DNA of 64,000 bases, from positions 310,001-374,000 of the forward strand of contig NC_049993.1 of the NCBI RefSeq assembly GCF_000003815.2, in the 5' to 3' direction. This document shows positions 50,200 to 62,340 of this stretch, piece after piece. A model generated the notes under the pieces. The model was given only the letters and a program-made list of their open reading frames with translations, did no database searches and had not been told where the DNA came from. The translations under genes were made by a program, and so were the position numbers. The number at the start of each line of letters is the position of its first letter. Position 1 is the stretch's first letter. This DNA comes from Branchiostoma floridae. Taxonomy: Eukaryota > Chordata > Leptocardii > Amphioxiformes > Branchiostomatidae.

Positions 50200-50985
50200 A
50201 GAAGTGACGTAAGTCTGGACCCCCTAGCGTCTAGGTTTAGAATTGCAGCGTTTTTTTTGTAATTCCAAGGAAGAAAACTCAAGCTAGGAACAACGGATTT
50301 TCATGATTTTCCGTATGTAGGTAGCTTAGACCAAAATGTAAATAATGAAATAGTAATTATGCAAATGGGGACATGACAATTTTCTGTCGTAACAGTTTTT
50401 TCAATGTCTCTCTTGTCCCTGACATAATATGGTCTAAAGTAACATTTGAATACCTTTCAACTTCAAGATAAGGTGGGGGCGTGGGGCAGATTTGAGTCCC
50501 CTAGCGTTAGATTTTGGAACTGCAGGGGCGTTTTTGACAAGATATTTCAAAGAGGATAACTGAAGGCAGGAACGACGGATTTGCATCATTTTAGGCATGC
50601 AGGTAGCTTAGGCAAAGATGTTACATGTTATGCAAATGAGGACTTGATTTGCATGATAATGGGAAAATTGTATTATTCCATTATGTTTTCCGTAACTGGA
50701 CTTAAATAAATGTAACACATGTACCATAATGCATTACAGGTGGAACATAAATAAATACCAAATATGCAAAATAGGGACAGATTTGCATAATCTAAGCAGA
50801 AATGGCAAAACCGCTTAATGATAAATATTGGGAATTATTTTCTTGACATGTATAAGTTAGTCAATCACCTTGCGTAAATCACGTTAATGTGTAACGTAGT
50901 CCCTTTTCATAAAAATCTGCAAAAGCTCTAAACATTCCATGGCCGCATGAGGTCACCGAACTCTTGTTTGTTTTGTTACGAAGTC
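50200..50985 (-). repeat. AT-rich dispersed repeat, minus orientation
   Basis: Reverse-complement of the family: GCATGCAGGTAGCTTAGGCA and many ATGCAAAT words. The 5' end lies at the right as CATGAGGTCACCGAACTC. It appears to contain two related halves (50230-50440 and 50490-50700), that is, an internal duplication. Confidence 0.65.
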
Positions 50986-52650
50986 GCGTCCGTCCCACAG
51001 GACAAGTCTATTTGTTTCTAAATTCAAGTTAACTTGACAGCATAAACGTGAACCCGAGGTAACGTAATTACTTGCATGGACTCGGAGACATCAATATTCA
51101 ATGACGGTGATATTGGCCGCGAAGTGAGAAAACATTGCAGTTGAAATCACGAAAATCATCCCAGCTTTATGTCTGCTCTGTGACGTTATTTTCTACAGTA
51201 AATGTCACTAAGGGTTTATTTCTCATAAAAAGCTTGATCAACTTGAATAGGACCCCGTTGGTTTGATAGCTTGCTGGGAGGGATTACAGTACATTAAACA
51301 TGACGTTGGTTCACCGTAAGTCATTTTATGTCACTGAAAATGTTTGGTCACTTGAACGGTGGAGGGCGCTACATAACAAAGTTCTACACGCTTCTCATTC
51401 CGCAGGGTGACATTTTGGTAGGAACGGAACGGAAGAGTAGAGGATAGACGTTTTGTTTTTGGTTCGTTGTGACGACTGATGTCTCGAGGACCATATATAC
51501 TGCAGTATGTCTCCAAACCACGGCCCCGTCCATGCTATGAGCTTGCCTGTCCTCCACCCGACCTGACACCATATCCAAGTATCCATGCATTACAGTTTGC
51601 CACTGGGAATGATTCACTGCAGTAGATAACCAATAACACTTTGTTAGATTGAAACTTACATAATGAGCTTTGGCTATATTTCCAGGCGCTATGTTTGTGC
51701 TCCCGTGTCAGAATGAATGTAAAATTAAGGCAGATACATTCTGCATTCCGGACACGTCGTGCGTTAGTTTGGTAAGGGCGGTAGAATGTGAACAGGTTAC
51801 TGAATGTGGTATTGGCTGCGAGGAAATCATTTATTTATTACCTTCGCCAAGAAGGTTATATTTTGGGTAGACAAATAGTGTTGTCAACAAGACAATATAG
51901 AAACAATATGCATGTCAACCGCATATAACTTGAGCAGCTGTGGATGGAATTTCATGGTATTATAAAATTTGAGTAGAGGCTGCCCAGGCTAAGGTTTTGT
52001 TCGAAAACGGTTCACCTGGCACTTTCCGTCGGGACTGCAGTGGCGTGTGTGTGCGTGCGTGCGGTTGCAGACACGATAACACGAGACGCTGTGGATCGCT
52101 TTGCATGATATTTGGTAGTTATGTAGGGGTTTGGAAAACGAAGGTCAAGTTTGTAATGGGCCTCCTGGCGACAAGTTGCGGCACCGCAGCGGACCGTCAA
52201 AGTGGGCGTTAAAATTATCCTCATGTGGCAGGTTCAGGATTTTTGACTAGTGGATACGTCGTTTGGCAGGGAGTAAGTCATATAAGTTTGGCTCCCTGGC
52301 GCGGCTTGTAACTGCAGTGGGCGATATTGTTTTAATTTTTGGAAGAGAATAAGTGAAGCCGGATTTGGTGGATTTGTATTATTTTTAATATGAACATATC
52401 TTAGGTCATGATTAAAATCCTGAAATGTATTGTTTGTAAATCTGGGCTTCATTTACATGATTAATGAAGAAAATGTGAAATTCCATTGAAAGCTAGAAAT
52501 CTACCTCATTTCTAGGACAGCCAGAGCACTGCCTGGTTGCCAGCTGCATGCCATATGTGTGCAGTTGATGACATGTACAGGTTTGCCACAGGAAATTTAT
52601 GTTATTTTTCCAGTCATGTTGTATATTTGTTTGCCGGTGCCAGAACATGT
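50986..52650. other. Intergenic, mostly unassigned
   Basis: At 51838-51868 ACCTTCGCCAAGAAGGTTAT is another hairpin-type repeat end. The overlapping frames at 51384-51617 show no known motif. No gene is supported. Confidence 0.35.
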
Positions 52651-52660
52651 TTCTTTATCA

Positions 52661-52920
52661 ACAAGCAGACATGTCAGCTAGATGAAGAAAGAGGACGAAT
52701 TTGACCAAATAAGTTGCCATGGGAATTCAGTCATTTTTGGCAGTCTATCCAGTGCTGGCCCGTCAGTTTACTCCTAGGCTAGTTAACCCCTACCAGGCTT
52801 TTATATGCCCCTATCATCAACTATCTAGCCAGGCCGGAGTCTGGTAGAGACCATATGACTCCAAGCAGACATATCAGCTAGATAAAAAAAGAAAAGAATT
52901 TGGCCAAATAATTTGCCATG
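52661..52920 (+). repeat. 60-bp direct duplication about 200 bp apart
   Basis: CAAGCAGACATGTCAGCTAG through TTGCCATGG at 52662-52722 recurs at 52862-52920 with about 9 differences. Confidence 0.75.
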
Positions 52921-53131
52921 GCTTAGCGGGGTGGTTCTTTGGCCTTGGTTATGAATAAGCTTTAATCACTTTGACGCTGGAAGTCAGTTGGGATGTATAA
53001 AAGGGAATTTTCAATCGCTTTATATGCACTTTCATGCAGCCGTTTTATTCTGGTAGGTACTTTGGTAATACATGATTGAGACCTCAAAGTCTTTGCACTC
53101 ACTAAACCTTGATTATTTGGCAAAGGTATGT

Positions 53132-53218
53132 GTTTCGTGGAACTCTAGTTTACGTTTCGTGGAACTCTAGTTTATGTTTCGTGGAACTCTAGTCTATTTT
53201 TCGTGGAAATCTAGTTTA
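53132..53218 (+). repeat. Four 22-bp tandem copies of a repeat terminus
   Basis: GTTTCGTGGAACTCTAGTTT units at 53132, 53154, 53176 and 53198. The unit is the terminal sequence of the AT-rich dispersed family (compare 45020 and 46820). A LINE tail begins right after. Confidence 0.85.
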
Positions 53219-53221
53219 TTC

Positions 53222-54150
53222 TTTATATCAGGCACTAACAGGCCGATAACACGAGCAGACTGTACAATATAAACAACAGATACATAAATAACATTTCGCT
53301 CTTCGATTCTATATACACGTACGTCTCCCAATGGTCTTGACGTATGAGGTAAAATAAAAAAGAGTCTGACCTAAAAACAGACTGGATAATGGGATTAGCA
53401 GAACGGAATAGCCTATCAACAAATGAGCAGCACTGATTACGCCATCTGGCGTCAAAAGGATCAATACAGTTGAAGACAAACATCTCACTAGCGCTGCAAT
53501 ATCTAGGCAGATTTATTACTATGCGAAAACAATTGTTATATGCTATTCGACATTTAGATAGGGCACTCGATCGAAATGAGTTCCACAGATGGTCCGCGAA
53601 GAGTTGCGAACAATGAGAAGAGAACAGAGTTCTCTTAACATCATTGGAACAAAGCGAAAATTTACGTGAAATAGTGTTGGCACGACTATAAAGACTCCTT
53701 AGCTGGGCGGGAATACAATCGTCGTCACTTAAAATCTAACGTTGACACTAATTCCGAGATACACATATGAAGATACAAATTTCAAACATTCCTCAAAAAG
53801 TTTGATAGATGGAAGGGAAGTAATAGTGGCATACTGGCACTCAGAAATGACATGCAGCATGTTTTGTATATTTCATATTCGTAGCCAGCGTCTTCAAAAG
53901 TACAGTTTTTTGCAGAGCCTTCAGACTTGAACATGACACATGCCGTCTGGGTAAAACAGATGATTCACAAGAAAACCTCCTACATAGCAGCCAACTTTAG
54001 CACTGCTAGGTCTGGAGCTTAAATCATCAATATATATATACATATATGATATATGTATATACATTGAATAAAAGTGGGAATAACACACAGTCCCTTGCCG
54101 TACACCATCAGAAAAATGAAAAATAGATTAACGGTAAGTTATTTGTGCCT
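53222..54150 (-). pseudogene. Non-LTR retrotransposon, RT region, minus strand
   Basis: From right to left, minus strand: GVRQGTV, KVGCYVGGFLVNHLFYPDG (the catalytic Y.DD motif is damaged to PDG), CLKFVSSYVYLGISVN, then ANTISRKFSLCSNDVKRTLF and NNCFRIVINLPRYCSASEMF. This order is typical of the RT palm/thumb and C-terminus of invertebrate LINEs. It is broken by several frameshifts; its 3' tail is at the left. Confidence 0.85.
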
Positions 54151-55169
54151 CATTAAAATATGTCTTTTGGTCAACTGGGCCATCACCACGATGAGGATAA
54201 TGTTTTTACTGGCCGGCCGACTCCCCTAGTGTACCATTGACTCTATTTGTCACGAATTTCTAAATTCAGACCACCGATCCACGGAGCCTGGCAGAGGATA
54301 GGCCATTACCTCAGTTGCCAAGCAGCAGCGAGTGGGGTGTTCAATATCATCCCAAATTTGACCTTCCTCATCTACCTCTGATGTCTCACATTAATATTAC
54401 AAACATGACAGCATCGACCTTTTATAACTGCGGGTAAATCCAGAGGTTAGTCTCTGAATCTGACAATCATACCATGCACCTATACCATGCACCCACGCAG
54501 ATAGACTTTTTGTTAGTTTCTGCCTCGCCTTATTCCATTGCTTTCATTGATTATGGAAATAAGGTTGTACTGTGATTGGCATAATCTATTTTGAAGGATA
54601 CTCTGCTTGGAGAGTAGTGGTTTCCATAGCAGCACCCCCCCCCCGGGGGGCGTATTGCTTTAGCCGTGTCATTTTTGCAATGATAAATATTGTAATAATT
54701 ATAACACTGAGAGAGAAACAACCATACAGCACCTAAACTTTGTGGCAAAGACCTTTTCTTTGGCATATTTCAATGTTTACATTTCATTTCGAATCATGCA
54801 AATGTTGGTTGCGACCTTTATTTGGACAAGGTTTATTTCAAAATGCACGGCTTTGCAGCTACTTATTTAAGCGCTGAATTGCGCCAACATGTACAAACAC
54901 ATTCATTAAGACAACAAGGATACAACAAGTTCATTATATCAATTAAAAGCATCATCTGTTCCTAACTACAAAAGACTACATTATTCGTCCTTAAATAGAT
55001 GCATACCATTCGGATATATAATATCAGGCGCTTAGATAACTTCGAAGTCACATTATCTATGCATGATGTGCACTGGAATCGCTTTACATACTAATGTCAC
55101 GAGTATGTAATTACCATTGTTTATCACTAAGGAATTAGGGCACTTTCCCAATAATAACCGGCATTAAAT
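54151..55169. other. Intergenic, nothing recognised
   Basis: One C/G block at 54636-54650. No gene. Confidence 0.4.
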
Positions 55170-55634
55170 ATTCAAGGAGATCATATTTTTACGAGACTGT
55201 GTGTGTCTGTCTGTTTATCTGTAAAAAAGGTAACTCATAAATGGACTTCAATAAATGTAGCACATGTAATTTATCATAAGTGAAACAAAAACAGACACCA
55301 AATATGCAAAGGAGGAACTGATTTCCATAATCTATACAAAATGGCAAAACCGCTTAATGATAAATGATGCGAATTTTATATTTGTAGGTTATCAATGATG
55401 AACATCACTATACATAGATTACGTAAATATGTTAGCCATTTGCATGAGGTCTGCAAAAGTTCTAAACATTTATTATTCAAGACCACATGATATGACAAAG
55501 ACAATGTGGCACTGCACTCAAGTTATAAAAACCTATATTGACATCGCCACATAACAAAATACAATAAATAATGAAGTCAGTTAATCGTCATAACAGTGCT
55601 CCAAAGTCCCACCACCCTAAGACATAAAATAGTA

Positions 55635-55756
55635 CGGTAGAAGCCAGTTAATTGCACAACGGAATACCACAGACGTTTGTTTATACGGAATCCCCAAATC
55701 GGATAATTGCACGAAATACGCTGGCAAATGGGGTGTGCAATTTTCGGCTTCTACCG
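55635..55756. mobile_element. 122-bp pogo-like MITE
   Basis: Ends CGGTAGAAGCCAGTTAATTG / CAATTTTCGGCTTCTACCG, TA at 55633-55634 and 55757-55758. It has the subterminal ATCGGATAATTGCACGAA style seen in 32391-33698. Confidence 0.8.
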
Positions 55757-55919
55757 TACCAATGTTAGGCTAATCAAGTACATAGAATAGAAAATGAACG
55801 AAAGTAGAGTTGGGACTTCTATATCTACTTGACTGATACAGTCATGTAGAGCTGTTTCCTAAATTGTACGAAGTGGTTTGAGAAATTTCTGGGGGGATCC
55901 AATCTATGAGGTACCTCCG

Positions 55920-56475
55920 TGTTAGGCCATGTACGTTTTTGTAGAATTAGGATGAGTGAATATGGCGTCTGCTAGAGAGAGACTCCCAACCTAGTTCTTG
56001 GCAAACAGATATGTAAGATGAGCCTTTAACTGCTCCTGATACGATAAGAGAACTTACATATTGAATTCGTTCAATACGAGAGGAGTCCTCCGCAGTACAA
56101 CCATACCAAACAATATCCGCATATTCAAGACAAGGGCGAATAAATGATTTATAAATGGTTTCTAAAACTTTACGAGTTGAATTTTAGACCTCGAGACACA
56201 TCAACCAGTTAAGACATTTCAGCAAGCATCTGAATGATGTGGTCGTATCAAGACAAATTAGTAGTCAAGATAGCTCCATTATGGAACCAAGACAAGATTA
56301 TAGATAATTAGCCGATATGCAGAAATGATGTAGTTGTGTCATCAACTACATCAAGCAGAGAACTGTCATCCGCAAATAAAAAAGGTAAAGAACTTACGTT
56401 ATCTATGACATCATTTATGTAGATTATAAACAGTAAAGGACCTAAGACGGAACTTTGAGGGACCCCTGCACCAAT
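55920..56475 (-). pseudogene. Non-LTR retrotransposon RT fragment, minus strand
   Basis: Minus strand: [20 protein letters not shown], then [14 protein letters not shown] (intact FADD catalytic motif) and, after a gap, IRPCLEYADIVWYGC. RT motifs are in normal order, with deletion and frameshifts between them. Confidence 0.85.
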
Positions 56476-56575
56476 CTTGGACTAAGGAGAAGACTGTCCA
56501 TCTATCACTACTCACCTATCACTGCACGTCTCTCTGAACATTTCGTGGAGGTATGAGGTCGCCGAACTCTAGTTC

Positions 56576-57269
56576 AATACATCGTCTCTATTGTGCTTAA
56601 TCAGCCAGGACAGCTACGTATACCAAGTCTGTTGAGCACTGGATTACATTCACCCTGTAATGCATAGCGTTGTTCTATTTTCATAACCCCTTGTTATCCT
56701 TTCTCCATTGGATGATTGCAGCCGGCAATACATGTAACTCACGTAGGTCTAGGCTTTCTTATAGGCGATTCCTTTATAACCATAAGAAGCGTAAATTGAT
56801 ATAAATGTATGTTCAGGCAGAGGAAGCAGGCAACTAATCCAAAACCAAGCCAAAGGATGATGCTTATCTATGTACCTAACACGGGAAAATGTTCTCTCCC
56901 AACTGGACGATGAGATCATGTAAATTGTAAATTTTAAGAGACTAAATCGTATTGAAAAAGCTCTCAGAAACTAGAAAGGCCGACATTTCATTGAAAGCGA
57001 ATATAGTTCACCCATATCGCACCCATGCAACATTGGACTGTTCTAAATCACCCTTGCGCGAAAATGGAAGGCAACATGAAACAACTTGTACTTGTAAATT
57101 AACTGTAAAAGACAACCGGTCCCCGGCTTTAGAGCCCGACCGGGGACCTAGGCCTTACCAAGGTGGTTGAAAAAGGAACCTCCTTGGCCTTACATAGCTT
57201 CACGGTTTGTGTTATATCAGTGTTGATCCATTTGCGCAGCGTTAAACATCACTGAGCGTGAACTCTATT
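56576..57269. other. Intergenic with two small hairpins
   Basis: GGTCCCCGG / CCGGGGACC (57119-57149) and CCAAGGTGGTT / AACCTCCTTGG (57158-57190). They look like the ends of small repeats; no gene. Confidence 0.4.
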
Positions 57270-57530
57270 TCATGAATCAAATGCCAACATAAAATTCGAC
57301 ATTATTATCAATAAAGCCTTATAGAATAGTCCTTGGTCCCATGTAGTCGACAGCGGTAAGAAGTAGGTATAGATGATGTTCATCTCGCCGTCATTGAGCA
57401 TTTCCCGTGTGAATAGGCTTTTAGCCAATTGGTTATAAATTTTTCGCCACATGGGGTGTTTAGGATCCGCTAGACTGTCCCCGGGACGCCGGTGTATGTC
57501 CTCAGGGTCCACAGTTTGAAAATCAGGCTG
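57270..57530 (-). other. Possible orphan exon, unrecognised
   Basis: Minus-strand open frame preceded by an acceptor-like CGTTCCTTAG (about 57528), running SQPDFQTVDPEDIHRRPGDS, then PKHPMWRKIYNQLAKSLFTR, to a stop at 57270. The composition is protein-like and the LAKSLFTREML piece faintly recalls BEN domains, but I would not name it. No partner exon is seen. It could be a pseudogene fragment. Confidence 0.25.
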
Positions 57531-57884
57531 ACTAAGGAACGACTGAATCTATAATTTCAAACAGTGTTGATCTGATGTTGTCCGGAGGGATGTAAGAGTT
57601 CTTTCTGTTTGCCAAGTGACAAATTGCACCCAAAACTCATCCTGGCTTGTATCTTGTAACCAGCCAATTTTCTCAACAAGCCTGGAAGTTATCACTTTTC
57701 TCATCTGTGTCATACATACATGTATTATTGACCGCCCGCTGCCTTGCCGTCTTCAACACAGACTAAAGACCTCGCTGGACTCTAAGGAATCAACAATTGA
57801 TTAAATGAAGATCTTTATTGTGCATGCGTGCATGTCTACCTCTGCTCACCTCACCTCACCTCACTTCTCCAAGCCCGGATAATA

Positions 57885-58327
57885 GTAAACAATATATCCG
57901 CCCCCTAATGGAATATACATCCCATATATGGAGTGGCGCTGGCACAACAGCTAGACAGACTTCAGAGGAAAGCTCTCCGCCAACTTCAAATTAGGGACCC
58001 ACAGAATGCCGGCATCTTCCCCTTGGACCACAGGAGGAAAGTAGCCAGTCTCAGTACCTTCTACCGGCACATCCGTTCCTGCAACCTTCCGAGGAGCTTT
58101 CAGGAATCATGCCGACTCGCGCAACCGGGACACGAGTAACCAGATCATCCACAAGAGCTCACCCATACCTTATTAATGTACCTAGATCAAATACCCAACT
58201 TTACCTATCATCTTATGTACCACGGACTAGTAGACTCTGGAATTCACTTCCAGCGTCAGTGTTTCCAACAAGACCTAACATGAACACTTTCAAGACAGCT
58301 GTTAACAAAGTTCTTTTGAAACGGTAA
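57885..58327 (+). pseudogene. Non-LTR retrotransposon ORF2 C-terminus, plus strand
   Basis: RPLMEYTSHIWSGAG, then after a frameshift LDRLQRKALRQL, FYRHIRSCN, and after another shift PRTSRLWNSLPASVFP ending at TAA (58325-58327). IRP..EY...W, LDR.Q.KA and RTSRLWNSLP are the standard tail of arthropod- and chordate-type LINE polyproteins. Confidence 0.8.
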
Positions 58328-59880
58328 TTCTCAGAGCTAGTTTCCACTGTTATTATAAGATCACGCATATGTTTGTGTGGATATTAACTGACAAGAACGT
58401 TTTTTTATCGCAATAATGTGGGTAATATTCGAGGCTAAAACTGCAATGTGACATATGATTGTTTTTCTTTGTATTTTATGGGCCGCATATCATCAGTAAT
58501 GATGTAAATATTCAGGCCCTTTTGTATTGATTTAAAAAAATGTGTCAACCTAGAAAAAAATTATAATCTGCTATAGCAATTCAACTTCAACTCGCTTCTT
58601 TGTGATGCTGAAAATATAAGTATTAGAGCAGACATTTTTATAATCAAAGGTTTGCCTAAACTCATTAGAAATAGGGATTTGTCTGCATTACCTAGGTGTA
58701 TGAAGTAGGGAAATATGAATTGTTCAAGTTTATAAATGAACTGTAGGCTCAGCTCAAGGCAGAGCAACAGCTACCCCGTGTGTCAGACTGCGCACGTGAC
58801 TCAACTAACCACTTAAACAGTACCCTGCACGAGCCGATGTACATCCAGGAGAAAACTTGTACCTGTGGGCCTCCTCTGAAACCATTCCACAAAACCTCTT
58901 ACATTCCATCCTCACCTTCACAGCCTTAAATCCACCGCTAAACCTTTCGTATAAAAACGTCCTACCATACCCTACTCCAGGGGTCACCACCTCACAAAAT
59001 TAATCAGACCGGAGAATATTTACCTTTCTCATACGCAGAATTGACTAATGTATCGTCTGGTATATCTTACTGAAATTGCTCTCTATCCAGAGGCCCGGGT
59101 TGTCTTATTCTTTGTGAATATGATTTTCTTAGGTTGCAGAATTCTGGTCACGTCTCCCCGAGTGTACAGATCTGCGTCCAATAATGAGTTGACCCTTTGA
59201 TAATGGCACTAACCATGTACATGATATCCACCGACCTGGTGGATATCTACGCCTAGCTTCAGGTCTGATACTTCGTTCATTAAATTCGAAGCTCTACATA
59301 TATAGTACCCATTAGCGTAGATGTTCAACATAATCGCATGGACTAACTGTACAGGTGAGATAAGAAAACACATTCACTGCGAAAGTCGGTCAATTCCATG
59401 TAACACGATAAGACAGATTATTCCACAACACTCGTCGTCTCATTTTACTTTCCTGCACTACTAATCTGACGACCATGTCATCGTCATGATTTGCAAAACA
59501 AATTTTCTACTCCCTGCACGGAGAAGATGACTTCGATGTATTAAGAATTGAAAAGGTTAGGGTGGATCGGTATACCACAGATGATACCTGCCCAGAGGCA
59601 AGGAGTTGGTTGTTTGCTATGTAGGAAATGTGCCTTATTTATGGCTGGTCGTTGGCAAATGTTCAGGGGCCACATTCTACCTGTTCATAGCTAGCCTGTG
59701 CGCAAGGTCTGGATCGATTTTAAAATTTGTCAGTTGTCAGGAAGGGAAACAATCGTTTTCAAGGTGAAAATGGTTATACAAAAAATAGCCTGTCAAGCTT
59801 TTATGTACATTTTTTTATATTTCAACCATACTGGGGTATGGGTTGAAATATTTTGCTTTTTCCTGATATTTATTCTTCTT
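58328..59880. other. Intergenic, nothing recognised
   Basis: No gene or defined element ends over about 1.5 kb. Confidence 0.4.
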
Positions 59881-60004
59881 CTCCTCATGTCAAATCTTTC
59901 AGTCGATTCATCTTCGTGTCCTTTTGGGCCAAATGACATGAAATTCGACACAATGGTAGAGAGGGAATGCCCTGAACGTTTTCACAAGTATGAAATTCCC
60001 AACA

Positions 60005-60540
60005 TTTATCATTAAGCGGTTTGCCATTTTTGCATAGATTATGTAAATCAGTTTCTCATTTGCATAGTTGGTATCTTTTTATGTTGCGCCTATCATAAAT
60101 TACATGTACGTGTATTACATTTGTTGAAGTCCAGTCATGGAAAACAATGAATTTATGCAATTTTCTCATTGAAATATGCATAAGTAATGTTAAAATTGCA
60201 TAAATTCATGTTATGAAAATGGTGAGTTAAAAGTCACCATTTGCATAACATGTATATCATTATAAACACCTTTGCCTAAGCTACTTGTATGCCTAAAATG
60301 ATGGAAATTGGTCGTTCCTTTCTGCAAACTCTTTGGAATGTTTTGACAAAAACGCCCCTGCAGTCCAAAGACTAAACGTTAGGGGGCTCACCATGTACTG
60401 GCGTTGAAAGCTACCTGCCACCCAAATATCAAGACCTTATCATGTCAGGGATAAAAGATACATTGGAAAAATGACTATGATACAATATCCTTATTTACTA
60501 TGCAAGTGTACCCCAATTGCAAAATTTGTATTTCATTTTG
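60005..60540 (+). repeat. AT-rich dispersed repeat, plus orientation
   Basis: Collinear with 1250-1700: both start CATTAAGCGGTTTGCCATTT-like, have a block CTTTGCCTAAGCTACTTGTA, and end in GCAAATT words. 59880-59960 in front of it is a dispersed word shared with 28810-28880. Confidence 0.7.
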
Positions 60541-60567
60541 TACATTTTGTATTCATGGGGGACCTCA

Positions 60568-60690
60568 ATGCCAAGATACGTTGACGACACCCACTCCAAG
60601 CTTAAGAACGCGCACACTGACGAGTTCACAGAACATCTTAACAACCTTGACCCTGACATCAAGTGCACGTTTGATAAGGAAGAGACTTGA
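60568..60690 (+). pseudogene. Penelope-like RT fragment (YVDDT)
   Basis: MPRYVDDTHSKLKNAHTDEF, then a LNNLDPDIKCTF motif and a stop. RYVDDT with this downstream spacing is the catalytic motif C region of Penelope-like RT, distinct from the YADD/FADD of LINEs. Only 40 codons survive. Confidence 0.75.
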
Positions 60691-61084
60691 CACTTTGACA
60701 TGAGTACATAATGTGTGTTAAGTTGAACATGCGGACATAACTCATGCAAATCAGGGTCTCATTTACACAATTTATGAGAAAATGAGGACCTCAATTGTAT
60801 AATAAATGAGAAACATTTCATTTATGATAGGTTACTCGTCATAAGAGATCACCTTTCTTGTTAACAGCAATGCCCTACAAACATCCACCACGTAAAACAA
60901 TCTTCATACATACAGCCAGGCGAAAATAAAACACACATTCAACAACAATCATTAATACTTATGAAAATAAAATCGTCGCCATGGCAATAGTTTTTATTAC
61001 CACACTTATTCACTATTGTTTAATGTTTATGTCTTGAGTAGAAGGCTTTACATAACTTTGCCAACATAGATTCATCCTTTGTTG

Positions 61085-61390
61085 TAACATGTTCGAACAT
61101 TGATACAATATGCTGTAGCTGGGTCAGTGGGCTGGGAAGAGGACAATTCACACATGCCTGACAAATACAGGAAATTATGTCTGTCTACCAGCTTCTCACA
61201 GAAGAGCCACCGTGTTCACCGAAGAAAATCTAAAAATACAAGAACCAAACAATGGAGTGAGCTTAGCAGCTTTGTATATGAGGGCAATAAAAGTACAGGT
61301 TTCATAATGATAAAAACACATAGATGTTTGAAAATTGTTCTAAGTAAAGAAATATTTGTACTTTTAAGTTCCCAATATCTAGAACAAATA
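61085..61390 (+). repeat. Decayed relative of the 12.3/14.6-kb element
   Basis: GGGCTGGGAAGAGGACAATT, TCTAAAAATACAAGA, AGGGCAATAAA and AAGAAATATTTGTAC correspond in order to the middle of 12305-12980. No ends remain. Confidence 0.5.
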
Positions 61391-61539
61391 TGAATAGGTT
61401 CAAATATGTTTAAACTTTCATTTTTGGCGACGCCTCAGGGGCAAGCCAAATAGTATAGTTTGCGACCGTTTGACTAGAATTCCCCAAATCTCGTGAATTT
61501 GTCCACAGGCATGTGTAGTTGCATCATCCCTTTGGAGGG

Positions 61540-62340
61540 GAATAACTTGGGAACGGTTTGATGGATCTTCATGACATTTGGAATGTAGATAGCTTAAAAT
61601 ATTCGCTACAAGATTAAATGATAATCATGCAAATCACGGGCTAATTTGCATGATTAATGAGGACAGCTTATAAATACACTGCATTTCATGTTAGAATGCT
61701 AAAAAATATGCCATATGTAACTAAAAAAGAGAGAAATATTCGGCTTACTGACAAAGATATATCCGATTGGCAAAAATTACCAAAATTCCACAGCCATTCG
61801 TCCACGCGTGCGCAATTGCACAATCCTTTTGAAAGGGAATAACTCGGGAAGGGGTTGACGGATCATCATGATATTTGGAATATAGATAGCTTCAGATATG
61901 CCTTACATAACTAAATGCTAATCATGCAAATAAAGGACTAATTTGCATAATTGATGAAGACAGTTTATAAATACACTGCATTTCATGTAAGAATGCTCAA
62001 AAATATGCCATATGTAACTCAAAAAGAGAGAAATATTAGTCGTACTGTTAAGGATATATCCGATTGGCAAAATTTACCGAAATTCCACAGCCATCGTCCG
62101 CGCGTGCGCAATTGCACCTTGCCTGGGTACCATCCCTTTGAAAGGGAATAACTCGGGAAGGAGTTGACGGATCAACGTGATTTTGTAGGTGCCTTCCATA
62201 AATGAGGGCTATCAATGTAAACCAGAGGTTTATTTGCATAATTAGTGAGCACAGTTTATTAAGCCACAGTATTTCATTACTGCAATGGCACTTAAACATG
62301 ACATATGTAACTAGAAAAGAGAAATATTGGTAGAAATTGC
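61540..62340 (-). repeat. Tandem array of about 300-bp dispersed-family units
   Basis: Three units start with GGGAATAACTYGGGAA at about 61547, 61837 and 62143; the first two are full length, the third degraded. Each holds AATTTGCAT...TTTATAAATACACTGCATTT, the reverse complement of the core of the 244-bp units at 45.5-46.0 kb. Confidence 0.75.

Larger units (their letters stand above)
55170..56575 (-). repeat. AT-rich dispersed repeat split by a LINE
   Basis: Minus-oriented copy. Its 5' end (CATTTCGTGGAGGTATGAGG ... GAACTCTAG) is at the right, 56535-56575. It resumes at about 55475, interrupted by the LINE fragment at 55480-56530; AAACATTT on the left and GAACATTT on the right are the likely target duplication. 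A small MITE is at 55635-55756. Confidence 0.7.

Noticed and set aside
59698..60015. 105-codon plus-strand frame with a hydrophobic stretch
   Set aside because: Its second half is a dispersed repeat word shared with an intron at 28.8 kb, and the end runs into the AT-rich family.
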